Source: Ferruginibacter albus (lineage in GTDB: Bacteria; Bacteroidota; Bacteroidia; Chitinophagales; Chitinophagaceae). Taken from it: a DNA stretch of 64,000 nt. Under the pieces are notes generated by a model. It saw only the letters and a list, made by a program, of their open reading frames with translations, did not search any database and had not been told where the DNA came from. A program made the position numbers and the translations under genes. This document shows positions 34,493 through 43,929 of this stretch, in pieces. Each line of letters starts with the position of its first letter. Positions within the stretch are counted from its first letter, which is position 1. The stretch lies in contig NZ_CP083388.1 in assembly GCF_020042285.1 (NCBI RefSeq), positions 3,064,001 to 3,128,000 of the forward strand, given 5' to 3'.

Positions 34493-34558
34493 GGTAATCA
34501 AGCAGTCGATACTTTTACAAGTATCGAGAAGCGTAAGACGTTGTTCTTACGCTTTTTT
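34493..34558 (+). ncRNA. Possible small RNA of two hairpins with terminator
   Basis: TCGATACTT/AAGTATCGA (34506-34527, loop TTAC) and AAGCGTAAGA/TCTTACGCTT (34529-34554, loop CGTTGT) are both perfect stems, and TTTTA follows on the plus strand only. The neighbouring gene is on the minus strand and has no use for a plus-strand terminator, so a short plus-strand transcript starting near 34493 is plausible. The candidate promoter is at 34461-34488. Confidence 0.3.
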
Positions 34559-34562
34559 ACTT

Positions 34563-35960
34563 TTATAATGATTCAACAAATTTGATTATCCTGTTGCGAT
34601 CGTCTTTATTCAATTGCATAAACTGATCTCTGGATTGTTTCGCTTCTCCATCATGCCACAGTATAGCTTCTTCAATAGTTGTAGCACGCCCATCATGTAA
34701 AAAATAAGGAATACCATTTGCTTTATCCAGCAGGCCAACTCCCCAAAGTGGTGCTGTACGCCAGTCTTGTCCACCTGCTAAAAAATCAGGGCGATTATCA
34801 GCTAGCCCGGGTCCCATATCATGCACTAATAGATCTGTATACGGATGTATGCGTTGGTTAGATAATTGTGCCAATGATTGATTAATTTCTGTTTGCATAG
34901 TGGGACGATGACAACCGGAACAATTAACCTGGTTAAATAAATATTCTCCGCGTTTTATATCATCATCTGTAACATTTCGTCTTGCCGGCACAGCCAATGT
35001 CTTTACATAAAAAACTGTATAATTTAAGAGACTGTCCACTATTTCCATGGGAAGTTCTTTGGGCACGGCATTCATTTGCGTTTGCCCAAATGCGCTTTCA
35101 ACCGGTTGCACATAACTGGTAATTCCCATATCCTGCTGGTAAGCGGTAGCTACCTGCGTAAGCAATGTGGCTGTATTTGCTTTCCAGCCAAATCTTCCTA
35201 TTAAAGTTTGATGAGTATATGCATCATATACATAGTTTGCTTTGCCACGTATACCATCATTGTTTGCATCATTTGGATCTTGAAAAGAAAGAATAGTTTG
35301 TTCAGGTACCAACTCCAACAAGCCCATACCTACTACCGGAGGTGCTAAACGAGGTGATAACATATAACCCGCAGGCATTGGAATGTAAGACGATGCAATA
35401 CTATATGTTGGTTTCTTTAATGTCGTTGTATTCCCATCCGGATAAGTCACTGTTACATTATCATACACAATAGGATTGAACGTTACTTCGGGGGCAGCGC
35501 CAAAAATATGCTGATCCTGCAATTGCCCTCCAAAACCATCAGGTGTTAGCGGACCGCCATGAGCATCACTACCGGGAATGCTTATACGAAATAACATTCC
35601 TGAATTGCTGAATCCCATAGTAGGAATTCCTTCACCATCATGGCGATGACAGCTGATACAAGATACATTGTTAAATACAGGCCCTAATCCCGTAAAGTTT
35701 GGACGGGAGTCCACTACAAATGTTTGCGAGAAAGTAGCATCACCTAAATCATGTACACGGGCATCGCGTTCGCTTAAGCCATCAATAGCACTGCTTAAGG
35801 CATGGGAAGTTTCATCAAAAGTAGTGGCCGATCCTCCACTTAAACGACTGTCGTAGCCATCATCGGGAAAAACGCCGGCTTTGTTACACATAGAGAATGT
35901 GCCAACTAATAATGCTAATCCAAATATGATATAAAATTTTCTCAATTTATTACTCTCCAA
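34563..35960 (-). CDS. Di-haem oxidoreductase-like lipoprotein (DUF1111/COG3488 type)
   Basis: The 465-residue protein has a lipoprotein signal (GTFSMC, Cys25). Two c-type haem motifs are seen: CISCH at 101-105, followed by RHDGEGIP, and CSGCH at 347-351. Other family blocks are GLGPVFNNVSC, PRLAPPVVGMGLLELVP, DGIRGKANYV and FLHDGRATTIEEAILWHDGEA, the last similar to MauG/cytochrome peroxidase C-termini. It follows the imelysin gene with no gap. DUF1111 proteins (di-haem thiol oxidoreductase-like) repeatedly accompany imelysins in proposed iron uptake loci. Electron transfer at the outer membrane, possibly to reduce or oxidise a metal, is inferred. Confidence 0.87.
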   Translation of the reverse strand: MESNKLRKFYIIFGLALLVGTFSMCNKAGVFPDDGYDSRLSGGSATTFDETSHALSSAIDGLSERDARVHDLGDATFSQTFVVDSRPNFTGLGPVFNNVSCISCHRHDGEGIPTMGFSNSGMLFRISIPGSDAHGGPLTPDGFGGQLQDQHIFGAAPEVTFNPIVYDNVTVTYPDGNTTTLKKPTYSIASSYIPMPAGYMLSPRLAPPVVGMGLLELVPEQTILSFQDPNDANNDGIRGKANYVYDAYTHQTLIGRFGWKANTATLLTQVATAYQQDMGITSYVQPVESAFGQTQMNAVPKELPMEIVDSLLNYTVFYVKTLAVPARRNVTDDDIKRGEYLFNQVNCSGCHRPTMQTEINQSLAQLSNQRIHPYTDLLVHDMGPGLADNRPDFLAGGQDWRTAPLWGVGLLDKANGIPYFLHDGRATTIEEAILWHDGEAKQSRDQFMQLNKDDRNRIIKFVESL

Positions 35961-37031
35961 TTAGTCTTTCACGTATGTTGTAACAAAAGTGGTCAGGTCA
36001 TTATCCAGCAACACTTTCAATTCACCCAACTTATCCATTGTTTGCTGCACTAATGAGCGTTGCGTATAGATAGCCTGCTCGTATGGCAAGGTGATATTAT
36101 TAAACGAATTGATCGCCTCTGTGATCTTTGCCTGAATTTGATTGTCTAAATTTTTATTCTTCAATGCTACCAGGTCTTTCAAACCTCTACCACCATTCAA
36201 TCCCATGTATACATTTTGAATACCGATGATATTATTTTTAAAATCAGTAGTAGTATTATTGGAATAAGGAGATTCCGTAATGGTTGAATCATGTGCATCA
36301 AAAGGTTCTTTCATTTTTCCTTCTCCAACCTCCCCGCAAATATCGCTCATAGCTCCGATGATTGCTAAAAACACATCTTGCTTGGTTTTAAATTTATTAT
36401 TGCTGCTGCTTGGATTTAATATTTTCTGAGCATAGTTATCTCCACCAGCAGTCCAGCTTTGTAATAAAGGCAATGCATTATTTGTATAAAGATCGTCTGA
36501 TAAGCTTACTGCATATTTTAATAAACGGGGAGTATCTGTAAAATTAGTAACGGTACGTCCGCTTCCTCTACCGAATAAAACGAATTCAATTGGATGATAA
36601 CCACGCAATGATTGCGGCAGGTTGGCAATATCTGATACTTCCAACGGGTTGCTACTTGTTATGATCGAGTCTAATTGAGTATAGTCTGTAGGCCAGGTAT
36701 CAGTGTTAGGATCATAATCATTATCCTCGATGGGCCCAAACAAGAAACCTTCACATTGTTCCCAATTTACACGAACGTTTTTCCAGGCTAATTTTGCTGC
36801 CTGTAAATTAATAGTAGTTGGATTATTATGTAATGTATCTACTGCAATGTTCAATACATTTGCTGCAGCAGCTAAGCCTTGGTATTGTGGGATGGCTGTT
36901 CTGTTTACAAAGTCATTGATAACAGAATCCTCCTGTTGTGTAAAATCAACAGCAGGTGTAGGTGTATCATCTTTGCTACACGCTGTTAACAATAATACCG
37001 TTGCGGCTATTAAGTAGGTTATTTTTTTCAT
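35961..37031 (-). CDS. Imelysin-family (M75/EfeO-like) lipoprotein
   Basis: The 356-residue protein has a lipobox LTAC (Cys18) followed by SKDD. The imelysin core is all-helical and includes WEQCEGFLFGPIEDNDYDP and the GxHxxE motif in RGYHPIEFVLFG, the proposed metal site. It also has EGKMKEPFDAHDSTITESPYS. Imelysins are iron-regulated surface or periplasmic proteins whose protease name is historical; metal binding is better supported than proteolysis. The gene lies between the porin (28-base gap) and the di-haem protein (adjacent stop/start), giving a three-gene operon. Confidence 0.88.
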   Translation of the reverse strand: MKKITYLIAATVLLLTACSKDDTPTPAVDFTQQEDSVINDFVNRTAIPQYQGLAAAANVLNIAVDTLHNNPTTINLQAAKLAWKNVRVNWEQCEGFLFGPIEDNDYDPNTDTWPTDYTQLDSIITSSNPLEVSDIANLPQSLRGYHPIEFVLFGRGSGRTVTNFTDTPRLLKYAVSLSDDLYTNNALPLLQSWTAGGDNYAQKILNPSSSNNKFKTKQDVFLAIIGAMSDICGEVGEGKMKEPFDAHDSTITESPYSNNTTTDFKNNIIGIQNVYMGLNGGRGLKDLVALKNKNLDNQIQAKITEAINSFNNITLPYEQAIYTQRSLVQQTMDKLGELKVLLDNDLTTFVTTYVKD

Positions 37032-37059
37032 ACAGTTATTTTAATTTTAATAGTGAATA

Positions 37060-38286
37060 CTAGAAAGAATACCCGATTCCTAAATTCAGGAATTGATTGT
37101 TTTGCTGATAAGGCAATGCATTCGGCGGCGGATTAATTACCAATGCTGAATTTTGCGGGCCGGTATGCATTAAACGAACATCAGCTTTAATTACAACATT
37201 AGGTATTGGTAAATATCCCAATCCAACTATTATATGAGATTGTTTTTCTGTTCCGTCGTAAATAGAATTCGAAGCTAAAGAACTGTTCAGGTCCAGCATT
37301 TCATAACGTACAAAAGAGATCAGTTCTCCTTTATTTTTCTTTTTATATAACCAATCATAAGCAGCTTCTGCATAAGTACCATACATACCGGTTGCTAAAT
37401 TTTTTGCATACGCAAGGTTTATTTTATTTGCATCAGGATAACTGATGTAAGCAAACAATGCTTTTGCACTGAAGCCTTTATGATTGTATTGAATATCGCC
37501 TTCTCCTAAATAAACAGGTGTACCAAAACCTCCGCTGTTTAAATTCAAACTATCAGCAGCTCTGCGATTCAACCCTACTGTACCGCCTGCATATCCTGAT
37601 ACCTGGAATAGAAAATCGCCCGGCTTGTATTGTACTGAACCTGTTAGTGCTAAATTATTCGCAGTACCATCACGACCTTCTGCCCTGCCATCACGAATAC
37701 CGCTACCATGGTCAAAGCCTGCGCTGTTTAATCCATTTAAAATGCCCAATGTATAATTAACAGGAGCATTTTTAAAAGATCCGTATAAACCAACTCCTAA
37801 TTCCCTCCATGTGGCAGGGATAATTAATTGCTCTACTATCGGGCGTTCTACGCCGTTAAAATTTACCGGCAAATGGTTTTCATTTAATATACCAATACGT
37901 GGAATAAATAAACCCGCTACTAAATATTGCCTGTCGTTTAAATTGAATTTTAAAAATGCCTGTTCCATTGCGGCCTCACCTCCACTGCCATCTACTTTTG
38001 CATCTTCTACTTCCAGTTCAGAAAAGAAAGCTATTTTTTCATTAAAGCGATGACCGACAAAAAGTACCGCTCTATCTAAATTCATCTGCGAAAAACCTGC
38101 ATTGAAATTTCTTTGATAAGAAGCGCTTCCGTAACCGGATATAACTGTTCTATTATTCTGCGATTTACCGGCGTGTAAAGAATCTTCGTTGGTTAGAATA
38201 AGTTGTTGAGCGGGAGTTCTTTGCTGAGCCTTGGTATTACTAAAAACAGTTATTGCCAATAATGCTACAGATAGGAATTTTTTCAT
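37060..38286 (-). CDS. Outer-membrane porin (phosphate-selective porin O/P-like)
   Basis: The 408-residue protein has a signal peptide ending TKAQ (about residue 20). A beta-barrel pattern of alternating hydrophobic strands follows, with VISGYGSASYQRNFNAGFSQMN, HRFNEKIAFFSELEVEDAKV, VAGLFIPRIGILNENHLPVNFNGVERP and a final FLNLGIGYSF. This matches porin O/P-like barrels that are common in Bacteroidota. It is the first gene of the operon with imelysin and the di-haem protein and probably provides the outer-membrane pore. Ion specificity is unknown; the family name does not prove phosphate. Confidence 0.8.
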   Translation of the reverse strand: MKKFLSVALLAITVFSNTKAQQRTPAQQLILTNEDSLHAGKSQNNRTVISGYGSASYQRNFNAGFSQMNLDRAVLFVGHRFNEKIAFFSELEVEDAKVDGSGGEAAMEQAFLKFNLNDRQYLVAGLFIPRIGILNENHLPVNFNGVERPIVEQLIIPATWRELGVGLYGSFKNAPVNYTLGILNGLNSAGFDHGSGIRDGRAEGRDGTANNLALTGSVQYKPGDFLFQVSGYAGGTVGLNRRAADSLNLNSGGFGTPVYLGEGDIQYNHKGFSAKALFAYISYPDANKINLAYAKNLATGMYGTYAEAAYDWLYKKKNKGELISFVRYEMLDLNSSLASNSIYDGTEKQSHIIVGLGYLPIPNVVIKADVRLMHTGPQNSALVINPPPNALPYQQNNQFLNLGIGYSF

Positions 38287-38454
38287 GGCGCAAAATTGAG
38301 GGTACGCGGATCAATAGCGCTTTCTAAATCGGGAAATTTTTGTGCCGTATGAGGAATTTTTTAACTAACTACCTGCTAATGAACGATAAAACGCTACCAA
38401 TACATGCAAAAAATAGCATATTTATTTGTTGCTAAATAAAACAATTGGGCGAAA

Positions 38455-38470
38455 TAATTTTGTAAATTTG
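38455..38470 (+). promoter_or_regulatory. Candidate -7 boxes for the GAF kinase
   Basis: TAATTTTG (38455-38462) and TAAATTTG (38463-38470) are both exact TAnnTTTG matches. The first has a TTG at 38429-38431 at 23 bases; the second has one at 38445-38447 at 15 bases. The first fits better with the start codon at 38485. Confidence 0.4.
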
Positions 38471-38484
38471 TTTACTACCTCTTT

Positions 38485-39699
38485 ATGACAAGCGAACAAT
38501 TGAAATTATTAGTGGATACGGTTCAGCAATTATCGATGGCCCGTAGCCTTACTACAATAATGCAAGTAGTAAGAAAAACTGCCCGAAAACTTACCGGGGC
38601 TGATGGTGCTACCTTTATTTTACGCGACGGGGATCTATGTTATTATGCAGATGAAGATGCGATAGCACCTTTATGGAAAGGGCAGCGCTTCCCCATGTCT
38701 GCCTGTATAAGCGGTTGGGCCATGCTTAACCGTAAGCCTGCCATTATTGAAGATATTTATAAAGATGAACGCATTCCTGTAGAAGCATATCGCCCCACAT
38801 TTGTAAAAAGTTTGGCAATGGTGCCGATAAGAACCGTTAACCCGGTTGGAGCTATAGGAAATTATTGGAGCACTGAACATGCTACCACTAAAGATGAATT
38901 GGAATTACTACAATCATTGGCGGATATAACCTCTGTTTCAATCGAAAATGTATATATATACAAAGAGTTAGATGATAGAGTGAAGCAACGTACGGAACAG
39001 TTAGAGTTTGCCAATAAAGAACTGGAATCGTTTTCTTATTCTGTTTCTCATGATCTGCGTGCGCCATTGCGTGCCATAAGTGGCTATACACAAATATTAA
39101 ATGAAGATTACGGAAAGCAACTGGATAAAGAAGGTAAGCGCATTATGGACAATATCAGCAACAGCACGGTTAGAATGACAACGCTGATTGACGATCTGTT
39201 AGTGTTTTCAAGATTGGGACAAAAAACGATCAACAGGACGTCCGTTAATATGTATGAGCTGGTGAACATGGCAATAGCGGAGCTAAATAAAACCGTTGAT
39301 CATAAAGCTGAAATTAACGTAAACAAACTACCTGTAATTAATGCGGATTATAATTTGATGCACCAGGTAATATTCAATTTAATTTCCAACGCCGTTAAAT
39401 ATTCTTCCAAAAAAGGAAATGCACGGGTCGATATCAGTTGTACAGAGCATGAAACTGAATATATTTTTTCTGTAAAAGATAATGGTGTTGGATTTGATAT
39501 GAAGTATGCCAATAAATTATTCGGCGTATTTCAACGACTTCACTCTAATGATGAATTTGAAGGAACCGGCGTTGGCTTATCATTAGTACAGCGCATCATT
39601 TATAAACATGGCGGCAAAATATGGGCAGATGCAAAGCCCGATGAAGGAGCTACTTTTAATTTCTCTGTTAAGAAAGAAGAAAGTTTTTTAAACAATTGA
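38485..39699 (+). CDS. Soluble GAF-domain histidine kinase (phytochrome-like)
   Basis: The 404-residue kinase has no membrane segment. A GAF domain covers about 10-160 (LTGADGATFILRDGDLCYYADED, GWAMLNRKPAIIEDIY, AMVPIRTVNPVGAIGNYW). A coiled coil leads to HisKA with H189 (SYSVSHDLRAPLRAISGY). The ATPase domain has VIFNLISNAVKYSSKKG, VKDNGVGFDMKYANKLFGVFQRLHS and GTGVGLSLVQRII. No chromophore-binding Cys pattern is evident in the GAF domain, so the ligand is unknown. It is an orphan: no regulator gene is adjacent. Its catalytic half is closely similar to that of the CHASE8-like kinase at 27681. Confidence 0.9.
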   Translation: MTSEQLKLLVDTVQQLSMARSLTTIMQVVRKTARKLTGADGATFILRDGDLCYYADEDAIAPLWKGQRFPMSACISGWAMLNRKPAIIEDIYKDERIPVEAYRPTFVKSLAMVPIRTVNPVGAIGNYWSTEHATTKDELELLQSLADITSVSIENVYIYKELDDRVKQRTEQLEFANKELESFSYSVSHDLRAPLRAISGYTQILNEDYGKQLDKEGKRIMDNISNSTVRMTTLIDDLLVFSRLGQKTINRTSVNMYELVNMAIAELNKTVDHKAEINVNKLPVINADYNLMHQVIFNLISNAVKYSSKKGNARVDISCTEHETEYIFSVKDNGVGFDMKYANKLFGVFQRLHSNDEFEGTGVGLSLVQRIIYKHGGKIWADAKPDEGATFNFSVKKEESFLNN

Positions 39700-40156
39700 T
39701 AATCCCCCTCACTGTTTTATAAAAAGAAGGCTTTCATAAGAAAGCCTTAACTAAAACAAGAACTGGAAAAATTGCTACCTCGTGCCGGGTTAAAGTTGTT
39801 CCAACTGCTCTGCACTATTAGTAGTTAGTTTACCCCGGACTTAATTTTATCAAGCGTTAGCAGTACAAATGTAGGCGCAGCTATATTCTATATTCAGCGA
39901 GATAAGGAAATTGATTTACGTAAAAAGAAAAACAAGTTATTTTCATTTATCAGCGTAAATATTTTACTCCCCTTTTAATACAGTAAAAAAATAAATACGA
40001 TCAGAATCGTTGATAATTATCAAATTCCATTTGAATAATAGCAATTTTTCCGGCAATAGCACGATTATACGTAGTAATTATTCGACAAACAAAAAACTTG
40101 CTGCGTTATATCCAGACAAGTCAATGTTTAACCATTTAAAATCTCTGTGTTAACCT
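39700..40156. other. Long intergenic region with two structured segments
   Basis: 457 bases without a credible ORF. A hairpin AAGGCTTTC/GAAAGCCTT (39727-39748) follows the kinase gene and may be a weak terminator; it has A before and no T-tract after. A possible three-way-junction RNA is at 39785-39838. Short palindromes such as TTTACGTAAA and GATAATTATC occur further on, with no clear promoter for the next gene. Confidence 0.5.
39785..39838 (+). ncRNA. Possible three-way-junction RNA element
   Basis: CCGGGTTAAA (39785-39794) pairs with TTTACCCCGG (39829-39838) with one mismatch. Inside are two small hairpins, GTTG/CAAC (39795-39805) and ACTA/TAGT (39814-39825). No known family was recognised. 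It could belong to the kinase 3' end or the leader of the T9SS gene. Confidence 0.25.
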
Positions 40157-43100
40157 ATGAAAAGCCTGACACACCTATCACCAATAGGTCAAGTATCTCT
40201 ATTAATTATTCTGTTGAGTGTGCTTTATATAAAATCAAATGCACAAATAACAGAGATCTACACCGACTTTGGCGGTTACTGGAAATCCACCACTACAGCA
40301 AACAGTAGTACGCAGCCCAACTTAAGTCATAACGTATTAGCGTTTACATATAGCGGTACAACGTATTCTACAGGTGTAAATGACGCTATACTAACAGCAC
40401 ATTCTGTAACCAATACTGCCGGCACTTTTAAAGCTTTGCCGATTAGCTCTATTGGAGGCACCATTGCTTCAGGCAACAGCACTTTTATTTTATTACCTTC
40501 CTCGGATGATGGAGTAGCTAACGGGACAGCCAATCCATTGCCCTCTGTTCGTATGAATGATGTATTAACAGATGGAACCAATGGCTTGAACATAGGAAGT
40601 GGTGTAACGAATATTCCTGTAAATGCATCCATGAGTTTTCCCGTAAGCAATATCGTTAATTCGGCTATCAGTGATTCCAAACCCGATATATTGTATTCAC
40701 AAATAGCAGCTACCGGTGGCAACTCTGATAGCTTGTATTTTGTGACGGCGTCGGGCACACGAGTGGGGAGCGCTATTGGTGTAGCCTGGGGAGCAGTACC
40801 TTCTTTAGGAAATCACTCTACTGATCTGTATACATTAACAAATGGAGCTACTTGTGATGCAGCTGTGATAACGGGTGTAAATGCAACGGCTAATCAAAAA
40901 GAAATAAGGCTAACTGCTTTTAAATTATCTGAGTTTGGTATCACTGCAGCAAATGCTTCTACTGTTGCTACATTAAAAATAAAACCCGGCGGTGCCAGCG
41001 ATCCGGCATTTGTTGCTTACAATGCAGATGCATTTTTTATAGCAACCCCTGTAATTACTACCAATCCTCAATCACAGGTTGTTTGTCCTTCTTCCAATCA
41101 AAATGCAACATTCACTGTGGTTGCAACAGGAACAGGGCTTACGTATCAATGGAGAAAAAATGGTGTTACTATTTCGGGAGCAACTTCATCAACCTATACT
41201 ATCAGTAATGTTGTAGCAGCAGATGCAGCTTCTTACGATGTAGTGGTTACTAATACTGCAGGCAGCGTTCAAAGCCAGGTAGCTTATTTGAATACATATA
41301 TTACTTCACAACCTTTACCTGCTACACAAACAATTGCTACCGGCAACAGTGTAACGTTAAGTATAACTGCATTCAACGCCAACAGTTATCAATGGAAAAG
41401 AAATGGAGTAGATATTTCCGGAGCAACTTCATCAACATATACTATTAACCCGCTTACTACTACTAATGGAGGAACCTTTACCGTATCCGTTATAAATAAC
41501 AGCAACAGCGGATGTGCTACTTTATTAAGCTCCGCAGCAGTAGTAACGCCAACGACTACACTATATTCAAAAACGACCACATTAAATGCTGTTTCCAACT
41601 GGACAGTTAACTCTGATGGAAGTAACGGAAGCTATCCTGTTGATTTTACAAGAACAGAACATACTTTTATTGTTCGCAGCAATGCTTCTACCAACGCTGA
41701 TCTAACTATTGCAGGAACATTGGACGTAAAAAATGCTGCAGTAACAATAACACCGGGCACCACATTAACTGCCGGAAAAATCACTCGTTCCGGAACTACC
41801 GGCTCATTGATCGGATCATCTACATCAAATATTACAGTTGGTTCATCGGGTGTAACAGGTAATAGTGACCTATATTTTAATTCGGGTAATCAAACACTTA
41901 AAAATCTAACTGTAGCAACAGGCGGAAACGTTACCTTACGCAACGGGTTAAATATTGTAGCAGGCAGTTCATCAGGCACGCTAACAGTAAACAGCGGCGC
42001 CACATTTAACACCTCAGATTCATTAGTATTAAAGAGTGATGCAAGCGGAACAGCAAAAGTAGGCAATTCTGCAGGTACTATTACCGGCAAGGCTACTGTT
42101 GAAAGATATATTACTGCCAAAAGAGCATGGCGCTTATTAACGGCTCCGGTTACCAACTCTAATACTATTTATAATTCATGGCAAAATAATGGCGTATATA
42201 CTTCGGGCAAAGGCACCTTAATTACAATGCCTACTCCTGTTACTGTTAATGGAGGAATGGACCAGGGAATTAACGCCAATTATTCTATGAAGACATTTAA
42301 TACTGCTACCCAGGCATTAAGTAATATTGTAAATACAAATGCAGCTATCTCTCCTACTAATACTGGTAGTGCAGATAATATCGGGTATTTTATATTTGTT
42401 CGCGGAGATAGAAATCCTGCAACAGTTGCTAACCCAACCCTTACAGTAGTGCCCGTTTGTTCTACCACCTTAAGTGCTTTAGGAAACCTGCAAACAGGCA
42501 ACCAGGTATTTGCAGGCAGCAGTGTTGCCGGCAAGCTTGCATTGATCGGTAATCCTTATGCTTCTCCCGTTGATTTTAGTAACCTGACTTTAAAGAATGT
42601 CATTCGCAGGTTTTATGTTTGGGATCCTTCTATCAATGTTTCAGGTGCTTACGTTTTAATGGATGATGCTGATGAAGACGGCATTTACGATAAAACAATT
42701 ACCGCAAGTGCACAAACCAAAGTAATACAATCAGGACAAGCATTTTATGTGCAAAGCATTGCTTCTGCTCCTGCATCGGTAACTTTTACTGAAAGTGCCA
42801 AATCTACTACCAATACACCATTGGTATTCAGACCGGCAAATGCAACAGCAGCTTTACGTGTAAATTTTTCTTTGTCAGAAGATTCATTGGTAGATGCAAC
42901 ATTAGCTCAATTCAATAATTCTTTCAGCCCGGATGTTGACTGGCAGGATGCTTCTAAACTAGCTAACTCTAATGAAGGCGTATCATTGATAAGGAACAAT
43001 AAAAGTCTTTCTATTGAAAGAAGACCAATACTAACGGAAAACGACACACTATTTATTAAGTTAGCAGGAACAACTGCACGCAGTTATCATTTTAATTTTA

Positions 43101-43807
43101 TTCCCGAGAATTTATCGAATGACCTGGAAGGAACATTAGTAGATAATTATCTGCATACAACTATACCTGTTAGCCTTATTGATAGCACATCGGTTGACTT
43201 TGCTGTAACGACAGAAGCTGCCTCTACCGGTGCTAATCGTTTTATGCTCATATTTAAACCTGCAATGACGTTACCTGTAAAATTTGTCTCTGTGCAAGCT
43301 GCAGGTAGCAGTTCCGGAAATACTATTAACTGGCAAATGTCAAACCAGACAGATGTTTCAAAATACGTAGTAGAAAAATCTACAGATGGAAAAACATTTA
43401 TGGACCTAACTATCATAAATGCCACAACTTCTCCTAATTACGCTACAATTGATAAAACAGTTACAGACAAAAACAACTTCTATCGTATAAAAAGTATAGA
43501 ATCAAATGGAACAGTTGACTATAGCAGTATTGTAAAAGTTTCTGCGGATAATACAGGAAGTATCAGCCTCTATCCTAACCCCATCATCAATAACAATACT
43601 GAAATACAAATTTCCAATATGCAAAAAGGAATATATAAATTAAGATTGACAGATGCTTGCGGCAAGACGATCTATTCAAAAGAAATAAAGTATACAGGGG
43701 GTTCTGCTAAGCAATCGCTTTCTCCGGGCACAATTGGAAAAGGGTCGTATCTCTTACAAATTCAAAAACCTGATAACAGCGGCGAAACAATTAAACTTAT
43801 AAACTAG
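40157..43807 (+). CDS. Large secreted T9SS cargo protein with Ig-like domains
   Basis: The 1216-residue protein has a signal peptide (about 1-30, ending SNAQ). Two Ig-like domains lie at about 296-380 and 385-465 (QSQVVCPSSNQNATFTVVATG, TYQWRKNGVTISGATSSTYT; then YQWKRNGVDISGATSSTYT). A beta-rich, Thr/Asn/Ser-rich middle region follows. The C-terminal type IX sorting domain (about 1140-1216) has SISLYPNPIINNNTEIQIS, GIYKLRLTDACGKTIYSKEI and SYLLQIQKP. Such proteins are exported by T9SS and attached to or released from the cell surface. It may be an adhesin or carbohydrate binder; no catalytic domain is visible. A strong terminator follows at 43835-43861. Confidence 0.85.
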   Translation: MKSLTHLSPIGQVSLLIILLSVLYIKSNAQITEIYTDFGGYWKSTTTANSSTQPNLSHNVLAFTYSGTTYSTGVNDAILTAHSVTNTAGTFKALPISSIGGTIASGNSTFILLPSSDDGVANGTANPLPSVRMNDVLTDGTNGLNIGSGVTNIPVNASMSFPVSNIVNSAISDSKPDILYSQIAATGGNSDSLYFVTASGTRVGSAIGVAWGAVPSLGNHSTDLYTLTNGATCDAAVITGVNATANQKEIRLTAFKLSEFGITAANASTVATLKIKPGGASDPAFVAYNADAFFIATPVITTNPQSQVVCPSSNQNATFTVVATGTGLTYQWRKNGVTISGATSSTYTISNVVAADAASYDVVVTNTAGSVQSQVAYLNTYITSQPLPATQTIATGNSVTLSITAFNANSYQWKRNGVDISGATSSTYTINPLTTTNGGTFTVSVINNSNSGCATLLSSAAVVTPTTTLYSKTTTLNAVSNWTVNSDGSNGSYPVDFTRTEHTFIVRSNASTNADLTIAGTLDVKNAAVTITPGTTLTAGKITRSGTTGSLIGSSTSNITVGSSGVTGNSDLYFNSGNQTLKNLTVATGGNVTLRNGLNIVAGSSSGTLTVNSGATFNTSDSLVLKSDASGTAKVGNSAGTITGKATVERYITAKRAWRLLTAPVTNSNTIYNSWQNNGVYTSGKGTLITMPTPVTVNGGMDQGINANYSMKTFNTATQALSNIVNTNAAISPTNTGSADNIGYFIFVRGDRNPATVANPTLTVVPVCSTTLSALGNLQTGNQVFAGSSVAGKLALIGNPYASPVDFSNLTLKNVIRRFYVWDPSINVSGAYVLMDDADEDGIYDKTITASAQTKVIQSGQAFYVQSIASAPASVTFTESAKSTTNTPLVFRPANATAALRVNFSLSEDSLVDATLAQFNNSFSPDVDWQDASKLANSNEGVSLIRNNKSLSIERRPILTENDTLFIKLAGTTARSYHFNFIPENLSNDLEGTLVDNYLHTTIPVSLIDSTSVDFAVTTEAASTGANRFMLIFKPAMTLPVKFVSVQAAGSSSGNTINWQMSNQTDVSKYVVEKSTDGKTFMDLTIINATTSPNYATIDKTVTDKNNFYRIKSIESNGTVDYSSIVKVSADNTGSISLYPNPIINNNTEIQISNMQKGIYKLRLTDACGKTIYSKEIKYTGGSAKQSLSPGTIGKGSYLLQIQKPDNSGETIKLIN

Positions 43808-43834
43808 TTTCATAGTGTTTGTTTTGGATAAAAA

Positions 43835-43861
43835 AAAGGACGATGAACAACATCGTCCTTT
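43835..43861. terminator. Bidirectional terminator
   Basis: AAAGGACGATG (43835-43845) and CATCGTCCTTT (43851-43861) are perfect arms around AACAA, with A-tract before and TATCTTTTTA after. It sits between the T9SS gene and the small convergent gene. Confidence 0.88.
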
Positions 43862-43929
43862 ATCTTTTTAGCTTTTATATTTTTTTTGCGAATTATCTTC
43901 TACAACTTGAGCATGGCGTACTATTTGAT

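Larger units (their letters stand above)
34202..34562. other. Intergenic region rich in hairpins after the kinase module
   Basis: 361 bases without a protein gene. In order it holds an inverted repeat TTTGTGTA/TACACAAA (34234-34259), a strong terminator (34408-34440), the palindrome/promoter pair (34443-34488) and a double hairpin ending in a T-tract (34506-34558). The last two are listed separately. Confidence 0.6.

Noticed and set aside
41125-41450. Near-identical coding stretch NGVxISGATSSTYT in the two Ig-like domains, considered as a mobile repeat
   Set aside because: It occurs in frame at the same domain position and is explained by Ig-domain duplication.
40327-43425. Several minus-strand frames opposite the T9SS protein
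   Set aside because: All are shadows of a long repetitive Thr/Asn/Ser-rich coding region with a clear signal peptide and sorting domain.
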